From assembly GCA_035548675.1 (NCBI GenBank), contig DASZSJ010000016.1:1-64000 (forward strand): 64,000 nucleotides of DNA, read 5' to 3'. A program made the position numbers and the translations under genes. A model generated the notes under the pieces. That model did no database searches. It worked only from the letters and a program-made list of their open reading frames with translations, and was not told where the DNA came from. Positions 16,422 to 24,726 of the stretch are shown piece by piece. Source of the stretch: VRUE01 sp035548675 (GTDB lineage: Bacteria > Actinomycetota > Thermoleophilia > Solirubrobacterales > 70-9). The number at the start of each line of letters is the position of its first letter. Positions within the stretch are counted from its first letter, which is position 1.

Positions 16422-17183
16422 CTAGCTGGCTTCTTCGTGCCAGGGAGTGAGGATCCGCGGACCCTCGGCCGTCACGGCCACGGTGAACTCGAAGTGCGCC
16501 GCGAGGGAACCGTCCTGTGAGTACACCGCCCAACCGTCGTCGCCCATCTTGACCAGGGCGCCGCCCGCGTTGACCATCGGCTCGATCGCCAGCACGGTCC
16601 CCGCCTCGAGCAGCGGGCCCTTGCCGGGGGTACCGAAGTTGGGGACCTGGGGCTCCTCGTGCATCTCGCGACCGATGCCGTGACCGACCAGGGTGCGGAT
16701 GATCGAGAGGCCCTCGATCTCGACCGCCTTCTGGATCGCAGCGGAGACGTCGCCGAGCCTGTTGCCCGGTTGCATCTGCTCGACCCCGGCGAAGAGCGAG
16801 GCCCTGGTCACGTCGAGCAGCTTGCGCGCGCCGGGCTCGATCGGGCCGACCGGCACCGTCATCGCCGCGTCGGCGACCCAGCCGTCCTTGATCACGCCGA
16901 CGTCGATCGAGAGCACGTCGCCGCGCTTGAGCTCGTAGTGACCGGGGATGCCGTGCACGACCATCGAGTTGGGCGAGGCGCAGATCGAGCCGGGGAAACC
17001 CCGGTAGCCCTTGAAGGCGGGCTCCGCTCCCTGCGAGCGGATCAGCTTCTCCGCCGCCAGGTCCAGCTCCTTGGTAGTCACGCCCGGCCTGGCCTTGCCT
17101 TTGAGCATGTGCAGGCAACGGACGAGGATCTCACCGGCAGCCGCCATCTTGTCGACCTGCTCTGGCGTCTTGGTGATGATCAT
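16422..17183 (-). CDS. map: Type I methionine aminopeptidase
   Basis: 253 aa from the ATG at 17183 (MIITKTPEQVDKMAAAGEIL). An upstream in-frame extension is coded by repeat A3 and is rejected. The metal-binding set is visible: two Asp in the IDVGVIKDGWVADAAMT region, His in GHGIGREMHEEP, Glu in LAIEPMV and a final Glu in HFEFTVAVT. It removes initiator methionine from new proteins. It follows adk as in most actinobacterial spc operons, but repeat A3 separates the two. Confidence 0.96.
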   Translation of the reverse strand: MIITKTPEQVDKMAAAGEILVRCLHMLKGKARPGVTTKELDLAAEKLIRSQGAEPAFKGYRGFPGSICASPNSMVVHGIPGHYELKRGDVLSIDVGVIKDGWVADAAMTVPVGPIEPGARKLLDVTRASLFAGVEQMQPGNRLGDVSAAIQKAVEIEGLSIIRTLVGHGIGREMHEEPQVPNFGTPGKGPLLEAGTVLAIEPMVNAGGALVKMGDDGWAVYSQDGSLAAHFEFTVAVTAEGPRILTPWHEEAS

Positions 17184-17224
17184 TCCGTACACGCTAGCCC
17201 CCCGCCCGCGTGGTGCTCGATGCC

Positions 17225-17330
17225 GAGTGTTCGATTTGCCACCGTATATGGGGGTCAATCGAACACTCAGCGCCGCGGGCTCGCCCAAAGTGCGGCTCAG
17301 GTCCCTTGCTCACGGGAATTCCGTGGGATC
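17225..17330 (+). repeat. Structured repeat family A, copy A3 (between adk and map)
   Basis: Arms GAGTGTTCGATT (17225-17236) and AATCGAACACTC (17257-17268) pair perfectly around TGCCACCGTATATGGGGGTC. The family block AAGTGCGGCTCAGG follows at about 17287-17300. Unlike the other copies it lies inside an operon and reads antisense to adk and map. Confidence 0.75.
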
Positions 17331-17336
17331 GATCAT

Positions 17337-18020
17337 CTAGATCGCCTCGTCGGCCTCGAGGCGCATCGTCGCCAGGGTGCGCCGGATCTCGTCGGCTACC
17401 GCGTCGGGCGCGGCCGCGCCGTCGATCTGGCGCAGCAGGCTCTGGCTGTCGTAATGCTCGACCAGCGGCGCCGTCTTCTCGTGGTACTGCTCGAGCCGGT
17501 GGCGGATCACCTCGGGCTTGTCGTCGTCGCGGGTGATCAGTTCGCTGCCGTCGACGTCGCAGACCCCCTCCTGCTGGGGCGGGTTGAACTCGACGTGGAA
17601 GACGTGGCCGTTCTCGACGCAGGTGCGACGGCCGCCGAGCCGGCGCACGACCTCCTCGTCGCTGACGTTGATCAGCAGCACAGCGGTCAGCTCGCGGCCG
17701 AGCTCCTTTAGCTTCGCCGCCAGCGCCTCGGCCTGTGGCGCGGTCCGCGGGAAGCCGTCGAGGATGAAGCCGTCGGCCGCCTCGGGGGAGTCGATCCGCT
17801 CGCCGATCATGCCGACGATCACCTCGTCGGGGACGAGATCGCCGCGGTCCATGTAGCCCTTTGCGGCGCGGCCCAACTCCGTCCCCTCGCGCACCGCGGC
17901 GCGCAGGATGTCGCCGGTCGCGTAGTAGGGCAGCTCCAGGTCCTCCTGCAGCCGCTCACCCTGGGTGCCCTTGCCGGATCCCGGGGGGCCGAGCAGTACG
18001 AGATTGAGTTCAGATGACAT
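17337..18020 (-). CDS. adk: Adenylate kinase
   Basis: 227 aa. The P-loop GPPGSGKGT is at 11-19, followed by ATGDILR, the LDGFPRT motif and a LID region (GGRRTCVENGHVFHVEF) that lacks the four-cysteine zinc site. It interconverts AMP, ADP and ATP. It follows secY in the spc operon, but a 179-bp gap holding repeat E4 separates them. Confidence 0.96.
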   Translation of the reverse strand: MSSELNLVLLGPPGSGKGTQGERLQEDLELPYYATGDILRAAVREGTELGRAAKGYMDRGDLVPDEVIVGMIGERIDSPEAADGFILDGFPRTAPQAEALAAKLKELGRELTAVLLINVSDEEVVRRLGGRRTCVENGHVFHVEFNPPQQEGVCDVDGSELITRDDDKPEVIRHRLEQYHEKTAPLVEHYDSQSLLRQIDGAAAPDAVADEIRRTLATMRLEADEAI

Positions 18021-18070
18021 GGTCGTGGAATTGGACTATTGAAATCGATTCACAAAGCCGAGCTGCGAAC

Positions 18071-18189
18071 GGCCGTGAAAACCAAGCAGATCGTGGGACG
18101 CAGGGAGGCTGGTGAGGGGAGCGCACTGTTCTGTGCGTGACCCGATCCAGCCGACCGAGGACCGCGATATGCGCCGGTTTGCAGCGGCC
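18071..18189 (-). repeat. Structured repeat family E, copy E4 (secY-adk gap)
   Basis: On the plus strand the invariant GGACGCAGGG (18096-18105) and CCGAGGACCGC flank a variable hairpin with stems GGCTGG/CCAGCC and GCGCAC/GTGCG. Outer pairs GGCCG/CGGCC and AAACC/GGTTT close it. The motif CCAAGCAGATC precedes the core as in E2. Relative to transcription (minus strand) the orientation matches E1-E3. Confidence 0.72.
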
Positions 18190-18199
18190 GCGACGAAGG

Positions 18200-19471
18200 T
18201 TATTTAAGAAACCCCTCGTAGTTGCGCATCATTAGCTGCGCCTCCAACTGCTTCACCGTTTCCAGCGCGACGCCGATCACGATCAGGATCGAGGTGCCGC
18301 CGAAGGCGAAGTTGGCTGACGTCTGGCTGATCAGGATCGTCGGCAGAGCAGCAACCGCACCCAGGTAGAGGGCACCGGGGAAGGTGAGGCGGGAGAGGAT
18401 GCGATCGAGGTACTCGGCCGTGGGCCGGCCGGGACGCACGCCGGGGATGAAGCCGCCGTACTTCTTCAGGTTGTCCGCCTGGTCGACCGGATTGAAGGTG
18501 ACCGCGGTGTAGAAGTAGGTGAAGATGATGATGAAGAAGACCTCGCCGACGACGTAGGCCCAGCTGCTGGGGCTGAAGAAGGCGGCGAAGTCGAGCGCGG
18601 CGGGGGTGTTGAGGAGCTGGCCGATGGTCGGCGGGAAGGCCATGATCGAGGCGGCGAAGATGACCGGGATGACGCCGGCCATGTTGACCCGCAGCGGCAG
18701 GTAGGTCGAGCCGCCCGAGGTCATTTTCCGCCCGACGACTCGTTTCGCGTACTGCACCGGGATGCGCCGCTGCCCCTCCTGCACGAAGACGATGCCGACG
18801 ATCACGGCGAGCGCGATGAAGGGCATCATCACGACGAAGACCTGGTCGGGGTTGGTCCACCAGGACTGCAGGCCCTGGGGTAGGCCGGAGACGATCGAGG
18901 CGAAGATCATCAGCGAGATGCCGTTGCCGATGCCGCGCTGGGTGATCAGCTCGCCCAGCCACATCAGCAGCGTGCAGCCTGCCGTCAGCGAGATCACGAT
19001 CAGCAGCACCTTGGGGCCGGTGAGGCTGCCGAGGAAGTTGTTGCCGCCTTCCTGGCCGAAGGACTGGAAGAGGTAGACGTAGCCGAAGGACTGGGCGAAG
19101 GCCAGGCCGACGGTGAGGTAGCGCGTGTACTGGGTGATCTTCTGCTGGCCTACCTCGCCTTCTTTCTGCAGCTTCTCGAGCGAGGGCACAACCACGGTCA
19201 GCAGCTGCAGGATGATCGAGGCGGTGATGTAGGGCATGATCCCCAGCGCGAAGAGCGAGAGCCGCGAGAGGCTGCCGCCGGAGAAGCTGTTGAGCAGGTT
19301 GAGAATGCCGCCGCCGCCGAAGTTGCTCTCCAGTTCCTTGACCGCTTCGATGTCGACCCCGGGCGCGGGGATGTAGGCGCCGAGCCGGTACAGCAGCAGC
19401 ATCGCCGCGGTGAACGCAAGCTTCTTGCGAATGTCGGCGACGCTAAAGGCGTTCGCAATGGTCCGGAGCAT
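18200..19471 (-). CDS. secY: Preprotein translocase subunit SecY
   Basis: 423 aa, ten hydrophobic segments, with the plug/TM2 block FSGGSLSRLSLFALGIMPYI and the cytosolic loop GQRRIPVQYAKRVVGRK. It is the channel of the Sec translocon, pairing with SecE (49.7-50.2 kb). The start overlaps the rplO stop (TAATG), so the two are translationally coupled. Confidence 0.97.
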   Translation of the reverse strand: MLRTIANAFSVADIRKKLAFTAAMLLLYRLGAYIPAPGVDIEAVKELESNFGGGGILNLLNSFSGGSLSRLSLFALGIMPYITASIILQLLTVVVPSLEKLQKEGEVGQQKITQYTRYLTVGLAFAQSFGYVYLFQSFGQEGGNNFLGSLTGPKVLLIVISLTAGCTLLMWLGELITQRGIGNGISLMIFASIVSGLPQGLQSWWTNPDQVFVVMMPFIALAVIVGIVFVQEGQRRIPVQYAKRVVGRKMTSGGSTYLPLRVNMAGVIPVIFAASIMAFPPTIGQLLNTPAALDFAAFFSPSSWAYVVGEVFFIIIFTYFYTAVTFNPVDQADNLKKYGGFIPGVRPGRPTAEYLDRILSRLTFPGALYLGAVAALPTILISQTSANFAFGGTSILIVIGVALETVKQLEAQLMMRNYEGFLK

Positions 19472-19968
19472 TAGCGCTCCAGAGTGTGGCAGGAACCGCC
19501 AGCCGCTTCTATCTTCTCCTTGGCGGCGGCGCTGAAGGCGTGCGCTTTGACGGTTAGCTGCTTGGAGATCTCACCGCGGGCGAGGATCTTGACCGGCTCG
19601 GAGCGCTTGGCGAGGCCCTTCTCCTTCAGGGTCTCGGGCGTCACTTCGGCGCCGGCGTCGAAGCGCTCCTCCAGGTCAGCGAGGTTGACCGGCTGCGACT
19701 TGGTCCGGAAGTTCTCGAACGGCATCGACTGCTTTTTGTGCGGTCCACGGAGCTTTCGCATCCGCATGTGGATCGGGTTCTGCCCGCCTTCGTAATTGGC
19801 CTTCCGTTTCGAGCCCGACCGCGCTCCGGCGCCCTTGTGCCCACGCCCTGAGGTCTTCCCCAGGCCGGAGCCCTCGCCGCGCCCGATCCGCTTGCGCGCC
19901 TTCCGCGAACTCGGCTTCGGCCGCAGGTTGTGCAGCCCGATCTCCTCCGAGCGCTCCTTCTCAGCCAT
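19471..19968 (-). CDS. rplO: 50S ribosomal protein L15
   Basis: 165 aa. It has the GRGEGSGLGKTSGRGHKGAGAR loop region, the FEGGQ-like YEGGQNPIHMRMRKL block and a C-terminal alpha/beta domain with LTVKAHAFSAAAKEKIEAAGG. It assembles late into the 50S. Its ATG overlaps the rpmD stop (TGATG) and its stop overlaps secY. Confidence 0.96.
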   Translation of the reverse strand: MAEKERSEEIGLHNLRPKPSSRKARKRIGRGEGSGLGKTSGRGHKGAGARSGSKRKANYEGGQNPIHMRMRKLRGPHKKQSMPFENFRTKSQPVNLADLEERFDAGAEVTPETLKEKGLAKRSEPVKILARGEISKQLTVKAHAFSAAAKEKIEAAGGSCHTLER

Positions 19969-20144
19969 CAGCCATCCACCTCGACGAGATGGGACACGGT
20001 ACGAATCTGCCCCTGCAACTGCGGGGAATCTTTGCGCTCAACGGCCTTGCCGATACGGCCCAAGCCGAGTGCCTTCAGCGTCGCTTTCTGCGACGGATTG
20101 GACCCAGCGGTCGATCGAACCTGCTTGATCTTCACCCCACTCAC
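19968..20144 (-). CDS. rpmD: 50S ribosomal protein L30
   Basis: 58 aa read directly from the sequence: GTG start, MSGVKIKQVRSTAGSNPSQK, then the conserved LKALGLGRIGKAVERKDSP and IRTVSHLVEVDG. The GTG overlaps the rpsE stop (GTGA) and the TGA overlaps the rplO ATG, giving continuous translational coupling rpsE-rpmD-rplO-secY. It is too short for most ORF callers. Confidence 0.95.
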   Translation of the reverse strand: MSGVKIKQVRSTAGSNPSQKATLKALGLGRIGKAVERKDSPQLQGQIRTVSHLVEVDG

Positions 20145-20983
20145 GAGCCCTCACCCTCGCCCGAGCCCTCAGAAGCTTTTTCCTCGGCCGGAGCATCCGC
20201 CTCAACCGCCGGAGCCTCCTCAGCCTTCGGCTCCGCGGCGGTCGCCTCAGTCTCTGCTGGAGCCGCATCTGCCTCGGCGGCCTGTCCCTCGTCAGCGTTC
20301 GCCGACCCGGCCTCTCCGGCGGGTGGCGCTGTAGGGGGGCCCGCCGCCGTGGAAGCTTTAGCTACCGCAGGCGGTGGGGGGTCCCCTGCAGCGACAGGAC
20401 CCGCCGGCGAGGGCTCGTCCGAACCCTGCTCGAGGGTCACCGCCCCGTTGCTCTTCTCCACGCCCAGAACCTGTGCCACCGTCAGCCCCCGCAGCTCAGC
20501 AACCTCCTCGGGCCGACGAAGACGGATCAACCCGTCCATCGTCGCCTTGACCAGATTGATCGGATTCTGCGTCCCGATGCTCTTGGTCAACACGTCCTTG
20601 ACGCCGCCGAGCTCGAGCACGGCGCGCACGCCGCCGCCGGCGATCACGCCGGTGCCGGGGCTGGCCGGGCGCAGGACGACGTGGCCGGCGCCGTAGCGGC
20701 CGATGATCTTGTGGGTGATCGTCTGGCCGTATTTGGGGATGCGGATCAAGTTCTTGCGGGCGTTCTCGACGCCCTTCTGGATCGCCAGCGGCACCTCGCG
20801 CGCCTTGCCGTAGCCGATCCCGACCACGCCCTCTTCGTCGCCGACGGCGACGAGCGCGGTGAAGGAGAAGCGGCGGCCGCCCTTGACCACCTTGGCGACG
20901 CGGTTGATCTCGATCACGCGCTCCTGCAGGTCGAGCCCGCGCGGGCTGACCGTCTCGACGTTGGTTGCATCCATTCCCTTCAT
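20141..20983 (-). CDS. rpsE: 30S ribosomal protein S5 with a long acidic C-terminal tail
   Basis: 280 aa, against about 160-200 for the family. Residues 1-180 are normal S5 (QERVIEINRVAKVVKGGRRF, KGVENARKNLIRIPKYGQTI, GIGTQN-type loop). The last roughly 100 residues are Ala/Glu/Pro-rich and strongly acidic (EGQAAEADAAPAETEATAAE and similar). The tail is not a known S5 domain. S5 monitors decoding fidelity on the 30S. It overlaps rpmD by 4 bp. Confidence 0.95.
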   Translation of the reverse strand: MKGMDATNVETVSPRGLDLQERVIEINRVAKVVKGGRRFSFTALVAVGDEEGVVGIGYGKAREVPLAIQKGVENARKNLIRIPKYGQTITHKIIGRYGAGHVVLRPASPGTGVIAGGGVRAVLELGGVKDVLTKSIGTQNPINLVKATMDGLIRLRRPEEVAELRGLTVAQVLGVEKSNGAVTLEQGSDEPSPAGPVAAGDPPPPAVAKASTAAGPPTAPPAGEAGSANADEGQAAEADAAPAETEATAAEPKAEEAPAVEADAPAEEKASEGSGEGEGS

Positions 20984-21006
20984 AAGCAGCGGTCCAAGGT
21001 ACAGGA

Positions 21007-21360
21007 CTAGAAGACCAGTCCCCCCTCTCGCGCTCCCTCGGCCAGCGCCTTGACCCGGCCGTGGTACTGGTAGCCACCGCGATCGAAGACGCAGCTCTCG
21101 ACGCCGGCCGCCCTGGCCCGCTCGGCGAGGAGTTCCCCCGCCCGCTTGGCCTGCTCGGAAGCCGACAGCTTGCGCAGCTCGGGCTCGATCCAGTTGACGG
21201 CGGCGACGGTGTGGCCCTGGCCGTCGTCGATCAGCTGGGCGAAGACCCCCCGGTTGGAGCGGTAGACGGAGAGGCGCGGGCGCTCCGCCGTGCCGGTCAC
21301 GCGGGCGCGCACGCGGCGCCGACGGCGCAGGCGGCGCTGCCGATTGGTGAGAACGGTCAT
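21007..21360 (-). CDS. rplR: 50S ribosomal protein L18
   Basis: 117 aa starting MTVLTNRQRRLRRRRRVRAR. Conserved blocks are TAERPRLSVYRSNRGVFAQL, AGELLAERARAAGV and FDRGGYQYHGRVKALAEGAR. It binds 5S rRNA. A longer frame upstream is a shadow of rplF. The gap to rplF is 2 bp. Confidence 0.97.
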   Translation of the reverse strand: MTVLTNRQRRLRRRRRVRARVTGTAERPRLSVYRSNRGVFAQLIDDGQGHTVAAVNWIEPELRKLSASEQAKRAGELLAERARAAGVESCVFDRGGYQYHGRVKALAEGAREGGLVF

Positions 21361-21362
21361 GC

Positions 21363-21896
21363 CTACGCCCTCTTCCCGACCTTGCGCATCACGTGCTCGT
21401 CGCGGTAGCGAATGCCCTTGCCCTTGTAGGGCTCCGGCGGACGGCGCTTGCGGATGTCCGCGGCGACCTGGCCGACCAGCTGCTTGTCGATGCCGCGCAC
21501 GATGATCTCGGTCTGCTGCGGCACCTCGAACTCGATGCCCTCGGGGGCTTCGATCGAGACTGGATGCGAGTAGCCGAGCGCCAGCTCCAGGTTCTTGCCC
21601 TTGAGCTGGGCGCGGTAGCCGACGCCCTGGATCTCCAGCCGCTTCTCGAAGCCCTCGGTGACGCCCTCGACCATGTTGGCGATCAGGCTGCGGGTGAGCC
21701 CGTGCAGGGCGCGGTGCTCGCCGCGATTGGTGGGTCGTTCCACCGTGAGCACACCATCGGCCTGCGCGACCTTCATCTCCACCGAGAGGCTCTGGGCGAG
21801 CTCGCCCTTCGGGCCCTTGACGGAGACACGGCCGGGCGCAACGTCGATCGTGACGCTCTCGGGCACGCTGATTGGCTTTCTTCCGATCCGGCTCAT
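21363..21896 (-). CDS. rplF: 50S ribosomal protein L6
   Basis: 177 aa: MSRIGRKPISVPESVTID, two repeated alpha/beta domains, and the C-terminal KRRPPEPYKGKGIRYRDEHV block of L6. It sits at the base of the L7/L12 stalk near the factor-binding site. It is 8 bp downstream of rpsH. Confidence 0.97.
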   Translation of the reverse strand: MSRIGRKPISVPESVTIDVAPGRVSVKGPKGELAQSLSVEMKVAQADGVLTVERPTNRGEHRALHGLTRSLIANMVEGVTEGFEKRLEIQGVGYRAQLKGKNLELALGYSHPVSIEAPEGIEFEVPQQTEIIVRGIDKQLVGQVAADIRKRRPPEPYKGKGIRYRDEHVMRKVGKRA

Positions 21897-21904
21897 CTAA
21901 ATCC

Positions 21905-22300
21905 TCACCAGACGTAGGCGACGACCTCGCCGCCGACACCCTTGGCCTTCGCTTCGTGGCCGGTCATCACCCCGACCGAGGTGCTGAGGATCGCGGTGCC
22001 GGTGCCACCGTCGACGCGGGGCACTTCTTTGTGGTCGACGTAGCGACGGCGACCGGGACGGGAGATCCGCTGGAGACCGGTAATGACCGGGCGGCGATCC
22101 TCCGTGTACTTGAGGCGGATCTTGATCTCCTCGCCGACCCGGGCGGGCTGCTTGGCGAAATCGAGGATGTAGCCCTGCTCCTTGAGCAGGCGCGACATCT
22201 CCAGCTTCAGCCGCGAGGCGGGGATCTCCACCTCGTCGTGGCCGGAGCCGAGCGCGTTGCGGATCCGGGTCAGGTAGTCGGCTATCGGGTCGGTCAGCAT
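21905..22300 (-). CDS. rpsH: 30S ribosomal protein S8
   Basis: 131 aa: DPIADYLTRIRNALGSGHDE at the N-terminus and STSVGVMTGHEAKAKGVGGE at the C-terminus, the RNA-binding end. It binds the central domain of 16S rRNA and represses the spc operon in E. coli. It follows rpsZ by 22 bp. Confidence 0.97.
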   Translation of the reverse strand: MLTDPIADYLTRIRNALGSGHDEVEIPASRLKLEMSRLLKEQGYILDFAKQPARVGEEIKIRLKYTEDRRPVITGLQRISRPGRRRYVDHKEVPRVDGGTGTAILSTSVGVMTGHEAKAKGVGGEVVAYVW

Positions 22301-22322
22301 CTTGGTCTCTTGCTCTGTCGGG

Positions 22323-22508
22323 CTACCAGCTGGACTTGGTCATGCCGGGGATGTGACCCTCGTGCGCGGCCTCCCGCAGGCAGATCCGGCAGAGGCCGAA
22401 CTTGCGGTAGTAGGCGCGCGGCCGGCCACAGCGGCGGCAGCGGTTGTATTCACGGGACTTGAACTTGGCCTTGCGGCCCTGCTTCACCTTCAGCGAAGTC
22501 TTAGCCAT
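22323..22508 (-). CDS. rpsZ: 30S ribosomal protein S14 type Z (zinc form)
   Basis: 61 aa: MAKTSLKVKQGRKAKFKSRE, then a Cys4 zinc ribbon (CRRCGRPRAYYRKFGLCRIC). This is the short zinc-containing S14. Its start overlaps the rplE stop by 8 bp. Confidence 0.97.
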   Translation of the reverse strand: MAKTSLKVKQGRKAKFKSREYNRCRRCGRPRAYYRKFGLCRICLREAAHEGHIPGMTKSSW

Positions 22509-23334
22509 TCTCCTGATTCTCCTCGCCGGCCGCGTCGCCGGCCTCCTGGTCGCTCTCGGCGGCTGCGCCCTCGTCGCCCTCCGCCTCGCCTTCGCCCTCT
22601 GCTTCGGGCTTCTCGTAGGCCTCTGGGTTCTCTTCCTTCAGTTGCTCCAGCGCCGCCTGCTCGGCCTCGGCCCGCTGGCGCGCCTCCTCCTTGCGCTTCT
22701 CCTCCTCGGCGGCCTCCTGCGCCTCGACGTCGGCGTCGGGTTTGCCGGGCCGGCCCTCTTTGGCAAAGGGCATACCCAGGCCGAGCAGCAGCTCGAAGGC
22801 CTCCTCGTCGCTCGCCGCCGTGGTCGTGATCGTCACGTCCAGGCCACGCACCTCGTCGATCGAGTCGTAGTCGATTTCGGGGAAGATCAGCTGCTCCTTG
22901 ACGCCCATCGAGTAGTTGCCGCGGCCGTCGAAGGAGCGCGGGTTGAGGCCGCGGAAGTCACGGATGCGCGGCACCGCGATCGAGCAGAGGCGGTCGAGGA
23001 ACTCCCACATACGGGCGCGGCGCAGCGTCACCGAGAGGCCGACCGGCATCCCCTCGCGCACCTTGAAGGAAGCGATCGACTTGCGGGCGCGGCGGATGCT
23101 CGGCTGCTGACCGGCGATCGTCGCCAGCTGCTCCTGCGCGGCTTCCATCATCTTGGCGTTCTGCTTGGCCTCGCCCAGGCCCATGTTGAGCGTGATCTTC
23201 TGCAGGCGCGGTACCTGCATCGCCGACGAGTAGCCGAACTTCTGCGTCAGCGCCGGGGCGACCTCCTGTTCGTAGCGTTCGCGCAGGCGCGGCGGCGGCG
23301 CGGCCTGTGACTGGGGGGTCATCGTCGCCTCCAT
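22501..23334 (-). CDS. rplE: 50S ribosomal protein L5 with an acidic C-terminal extension
   Basis: 277 aa, about 95 longer than usual L5. Residues 1-185 are canonical (VPRLQKITLNMGLGEAKQNA, RDFRGLNPRSFDGRGNYSMG, GLDVTITTTAASDEEAFELL). Then comes a charged, coiled-coil-like run (EEEKRKEEARQRAEAEQAAL) and an acidic Gly/Ala/Glu tail. L5 binds 5S rRNA and contacts P-site tRNA. One base overlaps the rplX stop. Confidence 0.95.
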   Translation of the reverse strand: MEATMTPQSQAAPPPRLRERYEQEVAPALTQKFGYSSAMQVPRLQKITLNMGLGEAKQNAKMMEAAQEQLATIAGQQPSIRRARKSIASFKVREGMPVGLSVTLRRARMWEFLDRLCSIAVPRIRDFRGLNPRSFDGRGNYSMGVKEQLIFPEIDYDSIDEVRGLDVTITTTAASDEEAFELLLGLGMPFAKEGRPGKPDADVEAQEAAEEEKRKEEARQRAEAEQAALEQLKEENPEAYEKPEAEGEGEAEGDEGAAAESDQEAGDAAGEENQENG

Positions 23335-23669
23335 CAGAACGCGCTCCCGCTCCGCTTCGCGTAGCGCTCGCGCTTGCCGCCTTTGTCGCTGCGCACGCCG
23401 ACGCGGGTCGGTTTGTTGTCTTTGGGGTCGAGCAGCATCACGTTGGAGACGTGGATCGGCCCCTCCTTCTCGACGATGCCACCGGCCTGGGGGTTTTTCA
23501 GGTCGGCCTGCGAGCGCGGCCTTTCGTGGCGCTTGACCATGTTCAGGTGCTCGACGTAGACGCGGTTGCGCTTCGGCTCCGTGCGCACCACGCGCCCGGT
23601 CTTGCCGGCGTCCTTGCCGCCGATCACCATCACCTGGTCGTCTTTGCGGATTCGCATGCGCTTGGCCAC
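23334..23669 (-). CDS. rplX: 50S ribosomal protein L24
   Basis: 111 aa with the KOW motif KDDQVMVIGGKDAGKTGRV near the N-terminus and the VEHLNMVKRHERP block. It initiates 50S assembly at domain I of 23S rRNA and lies near the exit tunnel. It is between rplN (2-bp gap) and rplE (1-bp overlap). Confidence 0.97.
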   Translation of the reverse strand: MAKRMRIRKDDQVMVIGGKDAGKTGRVVRTEPKRNRVYVEHLNMVKRHERPRSQADLKNPQAGGIVEKEGPIHVSNVMLLDPKDNKPTRVGVRSDKGGKRERYAKRSGSAF

Positions 23670-23671
23670 GG

Positions 23672-24043
23672 CTAGAGCACCTCGGGTGCGAGCGAGATGA
23701 TTTTCATGAAGTTGCGATCGCGCAGCTCGCGGGCGACGGGGCCGAAGATGCGGGTGCCACGCGGATTGTTGCTGGCCGGGTCGATCAGCACCGCGGCGTT
23801 TTCGTCGAAGGAGATGTAGGTGCCGTCGGGCCGGCCGAGCTGCTTCTTGGTGCGCACGACGACGGCCTGCACGACCTCGCCTTTGCGCACGCCGCCCTGC
23901 GGGCTGGCCTGTTTGACCGTCGCCGTGATCACGTCGCCGACGCCGGCGTAGCGGCGGTGCGATCCGCCCTTGACGCGGATGCAGAGCAGCTCGCGAGCGC
24001 CGGAGTTGTCGGCGACTTTGAGTCTCGACTCCTGCTGGATCAC
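23672..24043 (-). CDS. rplN: 50S ribosomal protein L14
   Basis: 123 aa: MIQQESRLKVADNSGARELL, VVVRTKKQLGRPDGTYISFD and RIFGPVARELRDRNFMKIIS are diagnostic. It forms an intersubunit bridge with 16S rRNA. Its ATG overlaps the rpsQ stop by 4 bp. Confidence 0.97.
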   Translation of the reverse strand: MIQQESRLKVADNSGARELLCIRVKGGSHRRYAGVGDVITATVKQASPQGGVRKGEVVQAVVVRTKKQLGRPDGTYISFDENAAVLIDPASNNPRGTRIFGPVARELRDRNFMKIISLAPEVL

Positions 24044-24726
24044 TTGGCCTTCTCCAGCACCTCGACCAGGCGCCAGCGCTTGGTCTTCGACAGCGGCCGG
24101 GTCTCGACGATCCGCACGGTGTCGCCCTCGCCGGCCTCGTTGCGCTCGTCGTGGGCGTGCAGGGTCCGCGAGCGGCGCACGACCTTCTCGTAAGTCGGGT
24201 GGCGACGGGCGATGTCGATCCGCACCGTGATCGACTTCTCGCCCTTGTTCGAGACGACGATCCCCTGGCGCGTCTTCGCCGCGACGGACTCGCGCTCGGC
24301 CACAGGGGTGCCTGTCCCGCCGCTCTTGGCGCCCTTCTTGGCGGCCCGCTCTTTGCGGCGCATCCCGGCCTTCGACTTGCGCCGCGCAGCCCGCCCCGCC
24401 GCCCGCTCCTCAGGCGTGCGCTGGGGCCCCGGCTTGTGCGGCCGGCGCGACTTGGCCAGGCGACGGCGCTCCTTCCAGGGCAACTCGTCCTCGGGATTGG
24501 GCTCGGCCTCGGAAGAAGCTTCCTTAGCCGAGGAGTCGGAAGACCCGGCCTCGGGCGCGTCGTCGTCGGGCGTGGACGCTGCTTCCGCGGGTGGCGCAGG
24601 GGTGGGGTCCTCGCCCGCAGCTTGCGAGGACGAGGACTCCTCCCCTGCGACAGGACCCGCGGACTCGGCGCCCTCGTCCTGCGGCGTCTCGTCAGTTGCG
24701 TCGTTTTTCGTCTCGTCGTCCGTCAT
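24040..24726 (-). CDS. rpsQ: 30S ribosomal protein S17 with a large N-terminal extension
   Basis: 228 aa, against about 85 for the family. Residues 1-85 are acidic and low complexity (DDETKNDATDETPQDEGAES). Residues 85-140 are highly basic (WKERRRLAKSRRPHKPGP, RKSKAGMRRKERAAKKGAK). The S17 OB-fold fills the last roughly 85 residues (RQGIVVSNKGEKSITVRID, HDERNEAGEGDTVRIVETRP). The start overlaps the rpmC stop by 4 bp, so the long form is probably real, though a shorter internal start cannot be excluded. Confidence 0.92.
   Translation of the reverse strand: MTDDETKNDATDETPQDEGAESAGPVAGEESSSSQAAGEDPTPAPPAEAASTPDDDAPEAGSSDSSAKEASSEAEPNPEDELPWKERRRLAKSRRPHKPGPQRTPEERAAGRAARRKSKAGMRRKERAAKKGAKSGGTGTPVAERESVAAKTRQGIVVSNKGEKSITVRIDIARRHPTYEKVVRRSRTLHAHDERNEAGEGDTVRIVETRPLSKTKRWRLVEVLEKAK

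Noticed and set aside
17184..17288. N-terminal extension of methionine aminopeptidase
   Set aside because: The 35 extra codons are coded by repeat A3 and have no similarity to the family.
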